Shown: positions 1 to 8,500 of the stretch, one piece after another
Layout of the letters: each line of letters starts with the position of its first letter
Numbering within the stretch: the first letter of the stretch is position 1
Source of the DNA: Melioribacteraceae bacterium 4301-Me
GTDB lineage: Bacteria; Bacteroidota; Ignavibacteria; Ignavibacteriales; Melioribacteraceae
Length of the DNA: 64,000 nt
NCBI GenBank assembly: GCA_041538185.1
Contig: JBGORM010000002.1
Span: 434,001-498,000 of the forward strand
Reading direction: 5' to 3'
The notes under the pieces: model-generated
Databases searched by the model: none
Seen by the model: the letters and a program-made list of their open reading frames with translations, nothing else
Told to the model about the DNA's origin: nothing
Program-made: the position numbers and the translations under genes

Positions 1-942
1 ACCAACACTATTGTTGGGCCTGGACTTGCTGATGCTGCCGTTATTTACATTAAAGGAACTAAAAAAGCAATTTCTACTAAAACTGATTGTAACGGCAGAT
101 ATGTTTACTTAAATCCTAAAACGGGGGCTATGATTGCTGTAGCAGAATCTGCTCGTAATGTTGTTTGCACGGGTGCAAAACCTTTGGCAATTACAAATTG
201 CTTGAACTTCGGTAATCCTTACAAACCAGAAATTTATTGGACTTTTAAAAAAGCAATTGAGGGAATTTCAGAAGCGTGCCGTTTTTTTAATACACCAGTT
301 ACAGGTGGAAATGTTAGCTTTTATAACGAAAGCCCAAGTACTGCAGTCTATCCTACTCCAGTAATTGGAATGGTAGGTTTGATAGAAAATATTGATAATG
401 TTACCACTGCTAATTTCAAAGATGAAGGAGATTTAATTTATCTATTGGGCGAAGATTATGAAGAAGTCGGCGGTAGTGAATACTTAAAGGTAATTCATAA
501 TTTGGTTACGGGAGAAATACCAAAATTAGATTTACAGGCAGAAAAAGACCTCCATCGTATTTTACTAAAATTAATTGGGATGAAACTGATAAAGTCTGCA
601 CATGATATTTCTGAAGGAGGTATTATAACAGCATTAGCCGAATGCTGTGTTATGAATAGAGAAAATCAGTTGGGTGCACAAGTGAAAGTTCACGTTAAAA
701 CACGTGAGGACTTTTCATTATTTTCTGAATCGCAATCTCGTGTGATTGTTACTGTAGCACCAGAAAATCAAGCAAAGTTTGAAGAGATAGCTTCAAAAGG
801 TTTTACTCCTTACTGTCTTATTGGAACTGTCGGTGGTAGAAGTCTAATTGTAAATGATCAATATACTTTCTCGCTTCGCAGTCTCTCAGAGATTTATTTT
901 ACTTCCATTGAAAAAAAGATGACTCTCATTACGGGTAACTGA
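1..942 (+). CDS. purL: Phosphoribosylformylglycinamidine synthase, small-type PurL (3' part)
   Basis: The reading frame is open from base 1, so the gene begins upstream of the window. The visible 313 residues are the C-terminal part of PurL, which makes FGAM from FGAR, ATP and ammonia in purine synthesis. Family motifs include GRYVYLNP, ITNCLNFGNP and GGNVSFYNE, followed by the second AIRS-type C-terminal domain (SAHDISEGG). The chain ends without a glutaminase domain. This is therefore the small PurL that works with separate PurS and PurQ, not the long fused enzyme. The stop overlaps the next start by one base (TGATG), so translation is probably coupled to the YihY gene. Confidence 0.96.
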   Translation, partial: TNTIVGPGLADAAVIYIKGTKKAISTKTDCNGRYVYLNPKTGAMIAVAESARNVVCTGAKPLAITNCLNFGNPYKPEIYWTFKKAIEGISEACRFFNTPVTGGNVSFYNESPSTAVYPTPVIGMVGLIENIDNVTTANFKDEGDLIYLLGEDYEEVGGSEYLKVIHNLVTGEIPKLDLQAEKDLHRILLKLIGMKLIKSAHDISEGGIITALAECCVMNRENQLGAQVKVHVKTREDFSLFSESQSRVIVTVAPENQAKFEEIASKGFTPYCLIGTVGGRSLIVNDQYTFSLRSLSEIYFTSIEKKMTLITGN

Positions 943-1877
943 TGTACCGTATTAAAATAATTAGAAAAATAACCTCATTTATATCTGTAAAAACATTGAG
1001 GAATTTCATAAACTTCTTCAAGTCTTATTTCCCAGTACTTTTTAAAAGGATGGATGAACATCATATATTTCTTTCTGGGGGTGGAATTGCTTTTTCTTTG
1101 CTTTTGAGTTTTATACCGCTTGTACTGGTAGTTCTATCTTTAGTAGGAAATTTTTTCAGCCAAACCGCTATTGAATCTGCACTTAAGCAAATAATTGAAG
1201 CAGCTATCCCATCTCGAGCTACAGCTAACTTCGTAGAAAAAGTTGTTATTTCAAGGCTACCTGAGGTGATAGAATACAGAACATTAGCAGGCTATATAGG
1301 TTTCATTGGTTTAATGTTTACCTCTACATGGTTATTTAGTTCTATGCGGACAATCTTAAATAGAATATTTAACGTTTCCCAGCAAAAGAGTGCAATAATT
1401 GGATTGCTTAGGGATATTGGGATGGTGCTTTTATTAGTTGTTTTTGTTGCACTATCCACATTTATACTGCCCACATTTAACGTTATAATGGATTCCGCTG
1501 AAAAAGTTGAATTTCTTCGTGCATTTAGATTTACTGAGATTATCGATTTGTCAATAAAATTAATATCACTCTTAGTTTTGTTTTTTATGTTCTTTTTGTT
1601 TTACTATATAATTCCATATGAGAAACTTGGGAAAAAAGTACCACTCATAGCTGCGTTTTGGACAACAACTTTTTGGGAAATAGCCCGCTGGATTTTTGGC
1701 TATTATGTTAAACATTTTCTTTCTACAAATAATATTTATGGTGCATTTATTTTTATAGTAGTTGTGTTATTCTGGATATTTTACTCCTCATGCTTGTTTA
1801 TTGTAGGTGCTGAAATTGGGCAGCTTTACAGAGAAAGACTTTCAGAAAAATTGTTAATTAATGATAATAAAAAATAA
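942..1877 (+). CDS. YihY/BrkB family inner-membrane protein
   Basis: This 311-residue polytopic membrane protein has about six hydrophobic segments. It carries family hallmarks: an early FSLLLSFIPLVLVVLSLVG helix, a tryptophan-rich FWTTTFWEIARWIFGYY segment, and a C-terminal YGAFIFIVVVLFWI followed by VGAEIGQLY. The family was once called RNase BN, but that assignment was wrong for these membrane proteins and the true role is not settled (transport or envelope function is proposed). The ATG overlaps the purL stop by one base. The gene after it starts 91 bp downstream with its own strong Shine-Dalgarno, so this may be the last gene of the purL transcript. Confidence 0.9.
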   Translation: MYRIKIIRKITSFISVKTLRNFINFFKSYFPVLFKRMDEHHIFLSGGGIAFSLLLSFIPLVLVVLSLVGNFFSQTAIESALKQIIEAAIPSRATANFVEKVVISRLPEVIEYRTLAGYIGFIGLMFTSTWLFSSMRTILNRIFNVSQQKSAIIGLLRDIGMVLLLVVFVALSTFILPTFNVIMDSAEKVEFLRAFRFTEIIDLSIKLISLLVLFFMFFLFYYIIPYEKLGKKVPLIAAFWTTTFWEIARWIFGYYVKHFLSTNNIYGAFIFIVVVLFWIFYSSCLFIVGAEIGQLYRERLSEKLLINDNKK

Positions 1878-1968
1878 ATTGATTTTTTTTGTTTATGACT
1901 TGATTTATGAATTTACTAAATGTAAACTCGTTTTTGTAACTTATTGAAAAATTGTAAAAAGGAGTGAT

Positions 1969-3042
1969 ATGAAAATTAAACCTAAAAATCCTAAAGCTGT
2001 GCTTTTACAAGTGGTTGTTTTATTTTTAGTTTCTTTTCTTGTTTTGACTAATTGCTCAAATAAAAAAGAAAAACAGCAACAAACTACTGTCCAAAACCCT
2101 GAAGATACATTGTTTACAAATAACCCCGATAAATTTCCACCAATTGTTTACTCAGACAAATTTAAGAAATCTTTTGGCGTAGACCCTGTAGAAAATGAAA
2201 TTATTAAGGCTGGCAAGTTAGGGGTTAAAACAAGAAAATTATATACTACATCATTTAAGTCGGATGGAACGGTTTTAACTAGAGATAAGCTTTATGAAGA
2301 AATTGAATTCGATAAAAATGGAAGGAGAGTCAAACATCATTTATACGTTGGGGTTGGCGCAAATCCTAAGACATGGATTTATAAATATGATTCTAAAGGT
2401 AATCAGATTTATAAAGAAGTAGTCGATTCACATAATAACTTATTAGCGAGTCAAAAGTCAAAATATGATAATGATGGACGTGAAATTGAAAGTCTATATT
2501 TTGATGTTCATAAGCCTGCTAACCAAATTATTAAGTACTTCTACGACGTAAATGGTAATAATGTTAAGTCAATTCTTTTAACACAAAAAGGTGACACATT
2601 GTATAAGGAAATTTCTGTTTTTAATTCGGGCGTTATGATTAGTTCTAAATATCTTAATAGCGATGGTGATAGCCTGCAAACAATAGAACGAACTTACAAT
2701 CAAGCCACTAACACATTTAAAGAAGTAACTGTCACCGGAAAAGTTAAAAAAACAGTTTATTATAAATTTGATCCAAAAGGCAGATTAATTGAAATAAAAG
2801 GGGATACATATAAGAGAGAGTATCAATATAACGATGCGGGCGATGTTATAACAGATCAACTCTTAGGTCCAGAAAATGAACTCCAATACGAGATGAAATA
2901 CAGCTATTTACCTAACGGTTTGATGAGTGAATCAATTAGATATGATTCTAAAAATAGACCAATTTTGAAATCAGTTTATGTGTACGAATATTATAATAAC
3001 AATGCAAGTTTAGCACAGAAAGCAGGACAGAATAAACAATAA
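1969..3042 (+). CDS. Putative lipoprotein with repeated YD/RHS-like segments
   Basis: The 357-residue product has a lysine-rich N-terminus, a hydrophobic stretch and a lipobox-like LTNC with Cys29. Asn at -1 is unusual, so lipidation is likely but not certain. A Lys/Gln-rich linker follows. The body repeats units such as YKYDSKGNQIYKEVVD, KYDNDGREIES and YKFDPKGRLIEIKGD, which resemble the YD/RHS-type beta repeats of surface proteins. A good ribosome site (AAAAGGAGTGAT) precedes the ATG. I do not recognise a specific family or function. It stands alone between purL-yihY and an inverted-repeat element. Confidence 0.75.
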   Translation: MKIKPKNPKAVLLQVVVLFLVSFLVLTNCSNKKEKQQQTTVQNPEDTLFTNNPDKFPPIVYSDKFKKSFGVDPVENEIIKAGKLGVKTRKLYTTSFKSDGTVLTRDKLYEEIEFDKNGRRVKHHLYVGVGANPKTWIYKYDSKGNQIYKEVVDSHNNLLASQKSKYDNDGREIESLYFDVHKPANQIIKYFYDVNGNNVKSILLTQKGDTLYKEISVFNSGVMISSKYLNSDGDSLQTIERTYNQATNTFKEVTVTGKVKKTVYYKFDPKGRLIEIKGDTYKREYQYNDAGDVITDQLLGPENELQYEMKYSYLPNGLMSESIRYDSKNRPILKSVYVYEYYNNNASLAQKAGQNKQ

Positions 3043-3064
3043 AGCGGGTCTTAATTATAAATTA

Positions 3065-3203
3065 GAGACATCTGAAAAATTGAATTATCAGCGGTTGTCA
3101 TTCCCACGTGGGAATTTACCACTTCGTTGAAAACGGGAATCTACTTTGAAAACAATGGATTCCCGTTTGCATGGAATGACTCATTGAATTTTTCAGAAGT
3201 CTC
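3065..3203. repeat. MITE-like/REP-like element with nested inverted repeats
   Basis: The ends of this roughly 140 bp segment are imperfect inverted copies: GAGACATCTGAAAAATTGAA at the left, and the reverse of ATTTTTCAGAAGTCTC at the right. Nested inside are GTCATTCC (3097-3104) against GGAATGAC (3173-3180), a perfect TTCCCACGTGGGAA palindrome (3101-3114), and an 11-bp hairpin AAACGGGAATC/GATTCCCGTTT (3131-3141 with 3158-3168). It has no coding capacity. It fits the non-autonomous repeats with a GTCATTCCC core that are scattered through many bacterial genomes. I see no clear target-site duplication. The remaining intergenic DNA, 3204-3440, is AT-rich with nothing else recognisable. Confidence 0.75.
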
Positions 3204-3440
3204 AAGTAAATACTTTTCCAGTATAATAGCTTTATTTAATATGAAAGCTGAACTTTATTTTGCTGGCAATTCAATACAAAATTTCCATGTTGAAATTATC
3301 TAAACGAAGTTGAGAAAAAATTTTTTTTGTGGGATTAAGTTTTATTTAACTTTTAGTTTTATAGAAATGTTGGTGGTAAGTTAAAAAATTATTGTTGTAA
3401 TTTATGACTAAATTTTTTTATAACCTTGTCAATACTACTT

Positions 3441-4802
3441 ATGATACAATTCTTACCGTTGGGCGGCGCAGATGAAATTGGAGCTAGTTGTTATTACTTA
3501 AATATAGGAGGGACAGGAATAATCTTAGATTCTGGAGTTCACCCACGAAAAAAAGGCTTTGAGTCACTGCCATCATTTGAGTTAATAGAAAATTTGCCGG
3601 TGGATTTTGTTTTTATAAGTCATGCCCACCAAGACCATATAGGTGCTCTCCCTTTTTTAGTTAAAAAATTTCCTCATTTAATTATTTACACAACACGACA
3701 AACTAAAGAAATTGCTGAATTAACACTCCATAATGCTTCAAACATTTTAATGGAAGAAATGGACACTACCGAGAATTTTATACCCTACACTCACGAAGAA
3801 ATAGATTTTTTAATAGACTCAATAAGAACAGTTGAATATAACTTACCATTAGAAATTAGTGGGATAAGACATAATAGCACAAACAAAATTAAAGTTGAAT
3901 TTTATGATGCTGGGCATATCCTTGGTTCTGCTGGAATTCTTATTATTTATGAAGATATAAAAATATTTTATACAGGTGATATTAATCTCTCTAAACAAAA
4001 AATTATGGATGGTGCCGATATTCCTTCTACAGCAGTTAATATTCTTTTAACTGAATCGACCTACGGTGCAACAGATTCAAGCTTGTTAAGTAATTGGATT
4101 AACGAACAAAAAAGATTTGCCTTGGAAGCAAACAAAATTTTAAACAAGGGAGGCTCAATTCTAATCCCTGTCTTTGCGTTAGGAAAAACTCAAGAACTGC
4201 TGGCTACAATTCATTCACTTATTTCCAAGGGTAGTTTGACAGAAACTTTTATTTATACTGGTGGATTAGGAAAACAAATTTCTAAAATTTATGATAGGAA
4301 TAAGTTTATAGTTAAAAGACAAAATAAAAATTTTGAATTCTCAGATGTAGAACAAATAGACCTATATGATATTAATGATGTAAATTTTTTTAATAAGAAA
4401 CCTGGGATTGTGCTTGCTTCAAGCGGTATGATGCTTAAAAAAACTAAATCTTATGAATTAATGAGACACTGGATTAACCAAAAAGATTTTGCAGTTTTTA
4501 TCGTTGGATATGTTGATTCAGAAACACCAGCTTACCAAATATTAAAATCGAACGTGGGGGATAAAATATTATTAGAGCAGGAAGAATACATCGTTAATTG
4601 TTCTGTTGAAAGATTTTATTTTCCTTCGCATTCCAAGCGTGAGGAATTATTAGAAATAACAAAAAATTTAAATCCAGAAATAATAGTGCTTTTACATGGA
4701 GAAGAAGAGGCAAAGAATTGGCTGGGTAACAAGATGCTTACCTTGAAAGAAAAAATAAAAGTTTACTCAGCAGAAAAAGGCAGAGTTATTAATTTGCTAT
4801 AA
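3441..4802 (+). CDS. MBL-fold/beta-CASP metallo-hydrolase (probable ribonuclease)
   Basis: The 453-residue protein is a metallo-beta-lactamase-fold hydrolase. It has the zinc signature HAHQDH (about residues 61-66), a downstream GHILGSAG histidine motif and YTGDINLS aspartate motif, then beta-CASP features (LTESTYGA, SSGMMLKK, PSHSKREEL and a terminal LLHGEEE). This is the architecture of CPSF73-like and RNase J-like RNA-processing nucleases. Substrate choice cannot be read from sequence. The frame also allows a TTG at 3426, but the ATG at 3441 places MIQFLPLGGADEIG at the N-terminus as in relatives, so I used it. No strong ribosome site is visible. Confidence 0.88.
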   Translation: MIQFLPLGGADEIGASCYYLNIGGTGIILDSGVHPRKKGFESLPSFELIENLPVDFVFISHAHQDHIGALPFLVKKFPHLIIYTTRQTKEIAELTLHNASNILMEEMDTTENFIPYTHEEIDFLIDSIRTVEYNLPLEISGIRHNSTNKIKVEFYDAGHILGSAGILIIYEDIKIFYTGDINLSKQKIMDGADIPSTAVNILLTESTYGATDSSLLSNWINEQKRFALEANKILNKGGSILIPVFALGKTQELLATIHSLISKGSLTETFIYTGGLGKQISKIYDRNKFIVKRQNKNFEFSDVEQIDLYDINDVNFFNKKPGIVLASSGMMLKKTKSYELMRHWINQKDFAVFIVGYVDSETPAYQILKSNVGDKILLEQEEYIVNCSVERFYFPSHSKREELLEITKNLNPEIIVLLHGEEEAKNWLGNKMLTLKEKIKVYSAEKGRVINLL

Positions 4803-4804
4803 AA

Positions 4805-4906
4805 TTATTCGTTATTCGACTTTATATCCTTAATTATCTTATGAGCTTTTATTCCTGAAAGAATTAAAAGAATCAGCACTATTGATAATACAATAATCAA
4901 AAGCAT
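4805..4906 (-). CDS. Small single-pass membrane protein (33 aa)
   Basis: A short ORF runs from ATG at 4906 to TAA at 4805. A strong ribosome site (AAAGGAAG) precedes it with about 6 bases of spacing. The product begins MLLIIVLSIVLILLILSG, a single transmembrane helix, and ends in a charged Lys/Asn tail (KAHKIIKDIKSNNE), which by the positive-inside rule faces the cytoplasm. The gene is tail-to-tail with the beta-CASP gene, only 2 bp from its stop. I know no family for it; small proteins like this often accompany membrane complexes. The good ribosome site and helix-tail architecture argue for a real gene. Confidence 0.55.
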   Translation of the reverse strand: MLLIIVLSIVLILLILSGIKAHKIIKDIKSNNE

Positions 4907-5204
4907 TTCAACTTCCTTTCGAAAAAATCTACTGAAAATTAAGAATTGTTTTACATATTGTCTGTGATAAGCGAGACGGTTAATCTAAGGGATATTAATA
5001 TCAAAGTTAATCGAAGCGTAAAGAGCAAGAATGAAGTAAGAAGTAAAAATTTTTAGGCAAATAGAAGCAATAAAGGAGATATATACAAATGGCAAAATAA
5101 AGACGAATATGTAATTTCTAATACATATTTTGGGCTCAATAAATTATTGAAAGGATTTGTCTACAATTGTGGCGAAATCCTTTTAGCATTGCAATTGAAG
5201 GTTA
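4907..5204. other. Intergenic region with palindromes, no gene
   Basis: This 298-bp spacer separates the small membrane-protein gene from the 3' end of the nar cluster. It holds a 12-bp perfect palindrome GATATTAATATC (4991-5002) inside a pair of GTTAATC direct repeats. Further on is a consensus-like AAAGGAG before an ATG (5089) that opens only three codons. A hairpin at 5150-5183 is listed separately. I see no larger coding sequence. Confidence 0.5.
5150..5183 (-). terminator. Hairpin downstream of the nar operon
   Basis: AAAGGATTT (5150-5158) pairs perfectly with AAATCCTTT (5175-5183) around a 16-base loop. It lies 22 bases past the hemerythrin stop on the minus strand. Its position suits a 3' end structure for the nar transcript, but no long U run follows, so it may stabilise the RNA end rather than terminate. 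Confidence 0.35.
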
Positions 5205-5852
5205 TTAATTAAAATCGTCAAGTTTTTCTTTGCTTAGTAATTTCATTGCCTGTGGAAACAAAATATTTTCTTCTCTAAAGATATGAAGCTTCATTGTTTC
5301 AATAATTGCCATTCCTTGCTCGTATGCTAATTCAAATGTTATTTCACGCGAGCGTTTATCCGGCAGTTGTGAACCTAACTCTAAAAAATTGAAAACGATG
5401 GCTACCGCCTGTGCTACTTTTAAGTGTTCATCCTCCATCAAGTTTATTCCAGTTATAGAAGAGTCAACTGAATTGTGCTCCCCGATTTCAATAAGCTTTT
5501 TATGAAGAAGAGGAAACAATTTTTTTTCTTCTTTTTGGTTGTGCAGCGGAACTTTTTCATCAAAAAAATTAAAAAATTGTTTTAATCCAATGTCAATTTC
5601 ATCATTGAAAATCCAATTGTTGTTTTTCCAATTCATAAGAGCAGTTTCAAACTTACTTAAAACTTCTGCGAAGTTTTTGTGTTCATCAATTAATTCTTTT
5701 AGAAAAGGATGCATTTTTTCATAAGGTATGGTTTCAATATTCAATGGGTTGTATGCATCAGGCGGATCAAAAGGAGAAAGTTCTTTTTCATTTATCCCTT
5801 TATCCACAAATCTTTTTAACGAATCTTTATTTTGTATTGATTTTTTCTGCAT
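5205..5852 (-). CDS. Hemerythrin HHE-domain protein
   Basis: The 215-residue protein has a two-part HHE hemerythrin fold. Likely di-iron ligands lie in IDEHKNF, HNQKEEKKLFPLLH, MEDEHLKVAQ and HIFREENILFP. The pairing of H-x3-E-x3-(L/I)FP motifs is typical of the family, which binds O2 or NO or protects and repairs Fe-S proteins (as in the YtfE/Ric group). The frame extends to a TTG at 5921, but that would overlap doxX by 95 bp. The ATG at 5852 (MQKKSIQNKDS) gives a 26-bp overlap and is preferred. Position at the end of the nar gene run suggests protection against NO or O2 during nitrate respiration; this is inferred from context. Confidence 0.82.
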   Translation of the reverse strand: MQKKSIQNKDSLKRFVDKGINEKELSPFDPPDAYNPLNIETIPYEKMHPFLKELIDEHKNFAEVLSKFETALMNWKNNNWIFNDEIDIGLKQFFNFFDEKVPLHNQKEEKKLFPLLHKKLIEIGEHNSVDSSITGINLMEDEHLKVAQAVAIVFNFLELGSQLPDKRSREITFELAYEQGMAIIETMKLHIFREENILFPQAMKLLSKEKLDDFN

Positions 5853-6285
5853 AATGTTTTTTCTGTATTTTTCTTTTTGATATGTAACTATCAATTGATA
5901 AGTTGCCGCTTCCAAAGGCAAAATAAATTATTAAAAGGAAAAGTACCAATGCAGCTAATTCAAGTGATTGGTTTTGATTTGCCAATCCCTGACTTAGATG
6001 CACAAAGAAAACGGCAATAAAAAGTATTGGCAATTGGATAAAAGCAGCAATTCTAGTAAAAAATCCAATTGCCATCATAAAACCGCCAATAATGTGAATA
6101 ACCACAATGTATGAATACCACCAATAAAAATTATGACCATTGGCAAGCTGAGTAAGCCTATCAATATCAGAAGCAACAATAATTCCTCTTACAAATAATG
6201 CAGTCCCTAAAAAAATGCGAGTTAATGAGTAAGCAATATTATTATGGCTGTTAAGCCAATAAATTGTTGAATGTAGTGAATTCAT
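5827..6285 (-). CDS. DoxX-family membrane protein
   Basis: The 152-residue, four-helix membrane protein matches the DoxX family: an N-terminal helix ending in ARxxLGxxFxxxG-like sequence (TRIFLGTALFVRG), then HIIGGFMMAIGFFTRIAAF, and two further helices. DoxX proteins occur as quinol-oxidase partners or stress-linked membrane proteins, and most have no defined biochemical role. It starts 4 bp after the narK stop and overlaps the hemerythrin gene, so it belongs to the same transcript. DoxX and hemerythrin genes commonly sit near NO-detoxification genes. A function here in NO or oxygen stress is a context inference. Confidence 0.8.
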   Translation of the reverse strand: MNSLHSTIYWLNSHNNIAYSLTRIFLGTALFVRGIIVASDIDRLTQLANGHNFYWWYSYIVVIHIIGGFMMAIGFFTRIAAFIQLPILFIAVFFVHLSQGLANQNQSLELAALVLFLLIIYFAFGSGNLSIDSYISKRKIQKKHYAEKINTK

Positions 6286-6289
6286 TTTA

Positions 6290-7753
6290 TCACCTAATTT
6301 TTCCGCTGTTAATTTTATTAATTGTAATCTGCATCCAAATTAAGCACGTAAGCGAGAGAAAAAATATGAAAAGCCAGCTGCTCGTCCATAAGCCTGTTAA
6401 TTCTAATAAGTAACCGAAAATTATTGGACCTACAAAACCTCCCAGTCCGCCTAAGACTCCTACCGTTCCGCCTACCACACCAACTGTGTTAGGGAAATAC
6501 ATAGGAATAAATTTATACACTGCACCCATCCCTAACCCCCAAGCTAATCCAATTAACAAAACAAAAAAAACAAAAATATTTACATTAGCCTGAAAATTTA
6601 TTTTTGTTATGCCTTTAGCAATAAGTTGATTTTTTTTAACGGTATCACCTAATTGAACAGTAGGTTCTTGCCACATAATTTTTTCCGGTAAAACTAAAAA
6701 ACCATCTTCATTCAAATTAGGTTTGACTTTGAGCGGCGTTAATTGATATTCCTTATCATTAACCTTTATTGAATTGGAAGTAATAGAAGTAACAATACCA
6801 TTATTTTTTGAAATAATTCCTTTACCCGGTGAGTATAATTCCATTCTCGGAAAAATTAGTAATAAACCTAATATTGTAGAAGCAACAAAGACAGAAAAAA
6901 GTACTCGACGTGGTCCGTATTTATCAGAAAGCCAGCCGCCTAACATTCTGATTACACTTGCTGGAAAACTAAATAAACTTGCAACTATACCAGCTTTTAC
7001 AAACGGCATATAATAAACATTAAGATAGTAGGGAACTAACCATTGAGAGAATGCAACAAAACATCCGAATACAAGGAAATAGTAGAGTCCAAAACGCCAT
7101 ACTCTGATATTGCGTAGCGGCTCAAGTAGTTCAATAAATTTTTTATTGTTTCTTTCAGGCTTTTTATTCTCGGTAAAAACGAAAAAAATAACTGCCATTA
7201 AAAATAATATTCCAGCATAAATAATTGGCAGCCATCGCCAACGTTCAATGTTTTGTCCATTGTCAGTTAAAAACTGTAAGATGCTGGGACCAATTAAAGT
7301 AGTTAAAGCTGCGCCTAAATTTCCAATACCAAATATTCCTAATGCAGTACCCTGCCATTTAGCCGGAAACCAAACTGATGTATAAGCTACTCCAACTGCA
7401 AAACTTGCACCAGTTAAACCGAAACCAAAACTGTATAAAAGAAACAATACATACGAATTTGTAAATGAAAGTAAGAACATCGGTATGGCAGAAATTAACA
7501 TAAGAATACTATAAATGTAACGTCCACCGTAACGGTCGGTTAAAAGACCGAAAGGTAATCTGAATATAGAACCTGTTAGCACTGGCATTCCAAGCAGCCA
7601 GCCAATTTGTACAGGAGTCCAATCAAACACATGGTTATCAACAAGAAATGAAACTAATGTTCCGTTCAACATCCAGGCAGAAAAACAAATTGTAAATGCA
7701 AGTGTATTGAAGAATAATATTCTTCGAGCTTTTGCTGTTACCTTTTCTTCCAT
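6290..7753 (-). CDS. narK: NarK-type nitrate/nitrite transporter (MFS) with an extra lipoyl-like insert
   Basis: The 487-residue MFS protein has about twelve membrane helices and both nitrate-signature regions: FGIGNLGAALTTLIGPSIL (about 141-159) and GTVGVLGGLGGFVGPIIFGY (about 429-448). The substrate-site arginines correspond to GSIFRLPFG (R65) and SVIRMLGG (R269). It should import nitrate and/or export nitrite for the cytoplasmic NarG active site. Residues about 303-388, between two late helices, form a hydrophilic domain with GIVTSI, INVNDKEYQL-like beta strands and a GDTVKKNQLIAKG turn. This looks like a barrel-sandwich (biotinyl/lipoyl-like) hairpin, which ordinary NarK lacks. The gene is followed by doxX at 4 bp and preceded by narI at 9 bp. 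Confidence 0.93.
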   Translation of the reverse strand: MEEKVTAKARRILFFNTLAFTICFSAWMLNGTLVSFLVDNHVFDWTPVQIGWLLGMPVLTGSIFRLPFGLLTDRYGGRYIYSILMLISAIPMFLLSFTNSYVLFLLYSFGFGLTGASFAVGVAYTSVWFPAKWQGTALGIFGIGNLGAALTTLIGPSILQFLTDNGQNIERWRWLPIIYAGILFLMAVIFFVFTENKKPERNNKKFIELLEPLRNIRVWRFGLYYFLVFGCFVAFSQWLVPYYLNVYYMPFVKAGIVASLFSFPASVIRMLGGWLSDKYGPRRVLFSVFVASTILGLLLIFPRMELYSPGKGIISKNNGIVTSITSNSIKVNDKEYQLTPLKVKPNLNEDGFLVLPEKIMWQEPTVQLGDTVKKNQLIAKGITKINFQANVNIFVFFVLLIGLAWGLGMGAVYKFIPMYFPNTVGVVGGTVGVLGGLGGFVGPIIFGYLLELTGLWTSSWLFIFFLSLTCLIWMQITINKINSGKIR

Positions 7754-7762
7754 TTAATCTAT

Positions 7763-8491
7763 TTAATTGTTAGTTGGTCTGTGGATTATCCAGCTTGATT
7801 TGGGATTTCTTACTTTCTTGCGATTCCAATTCCATATCACTTTTTGATATGGACGCCATAAATAACTTAAAGGAAATACTAAAAAGTGAACCAATCTTGT
7901 AAAAGGAATAATTGCAACAATTAAGAAAGCACCAATTATATGAAGCTGAACGATGATTGGGAGCATAACAATTGCATCAATTTTAGGGTTAAATGTAAAG
8001 ATAGAATTTAAATATGGAGTTAACACAACAGCAAACCATGAAGAGCCCCAGCGAAAACCATAGGCAACCCATAATCCTAAAAAGACTTGTGCTATTAAAA
8101 GTATTTCAAGAATTATATCCATAACGCTTGTAACAACGCGGACCCTTGGTTCTTTAATTCTTCTGTAAAATAAATTTACTAATCCAATAAAAGTTAAAAT
8201 GCCAAATACAAATGCTGTGATTTCGAGTATTGCTAATCGAACTGGTTGACTGTTCCAGAGAAGAACTGAACCTGGAAAGAGAAAAGCAATTAAGTGACCA
8301 AAGAAGAGAAATACTATTCCCCAATGAAATGGCAGTGAACCCCAATACAATTTTCTTGTTTCAAAAAACTGTGATGAAAGTGATGAGTATGTAAATTTTT
8401 TGGCTCTGTAACGATAAATCGTTCCTATTAAAAAAACAATCAGTGATAAATAAGGCAATGCAATAAAGAAAAAATTATTTAATATAGTCAT
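7763..8491 (-). CDS. narI: Respiratory nitrate reductase gamma subunit (cytochrome b)
   Basis: NarI anchors NarGH in the membrane and oxidises quinol through two b haems. This 242-residue protein has five hydrophobic helices. The haem-ligand histidines sit almost exactly where they are in Escherichia coli NarI: H56 (LPFHWG), H66 (FFGHLIAF), H184 (VQLHIIGAF) and H202 (RLVHFLVF). The C-terminal tail after the last helix is basic, as expected for the cytoplasmic face. It is preceded by narJ with a 9-bp gap and followed by narK. Confidence 0.95.
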   Translation of the reverse strand: MTILNNFFFIALPYLSLIVFLIGTIYRYRAKKFTYSSLSSQFFETRKLYWGSLPFHWGIVFLFFGHLIAFLFPGSVLLWNSQPVRLAILEITAFVFGILTFIGLVNLFYRRIKEPRVRVVTSVMDIILEILLIAQVFLGLWVAYGFRWGSSWFAVVLTPYLNSIFTFNPKIDAIVMLPIIVQLHIIGAFLIVAIIPFTRLVHFLVFPLSYLWRPYQKVIWNWNRKKVRNPKSSWIIHRPTNN

Positions 8492-8500
8492 TGTCCGCTC

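Noticed and set aside
4991..5002. GATATTAATATC palindrome as an operator
   Set aside because: In sequence this AT-rich, a 12-bp AT palindrome is expected by chance and no promoter aligns with it.
5072..5100. AAAGGAG followed by a three-codon ORF
   Set aside because: The ORF is only Met-Ala-Lys; no longer frame continues it, so it is not called as a gene.
5853..5921. Longer hemerythrin N-terminus starting at a TTG
   Set aside because: It would overlap doxX by 95 bp and has no ribosome site; the ATG at 5852 is adequate.
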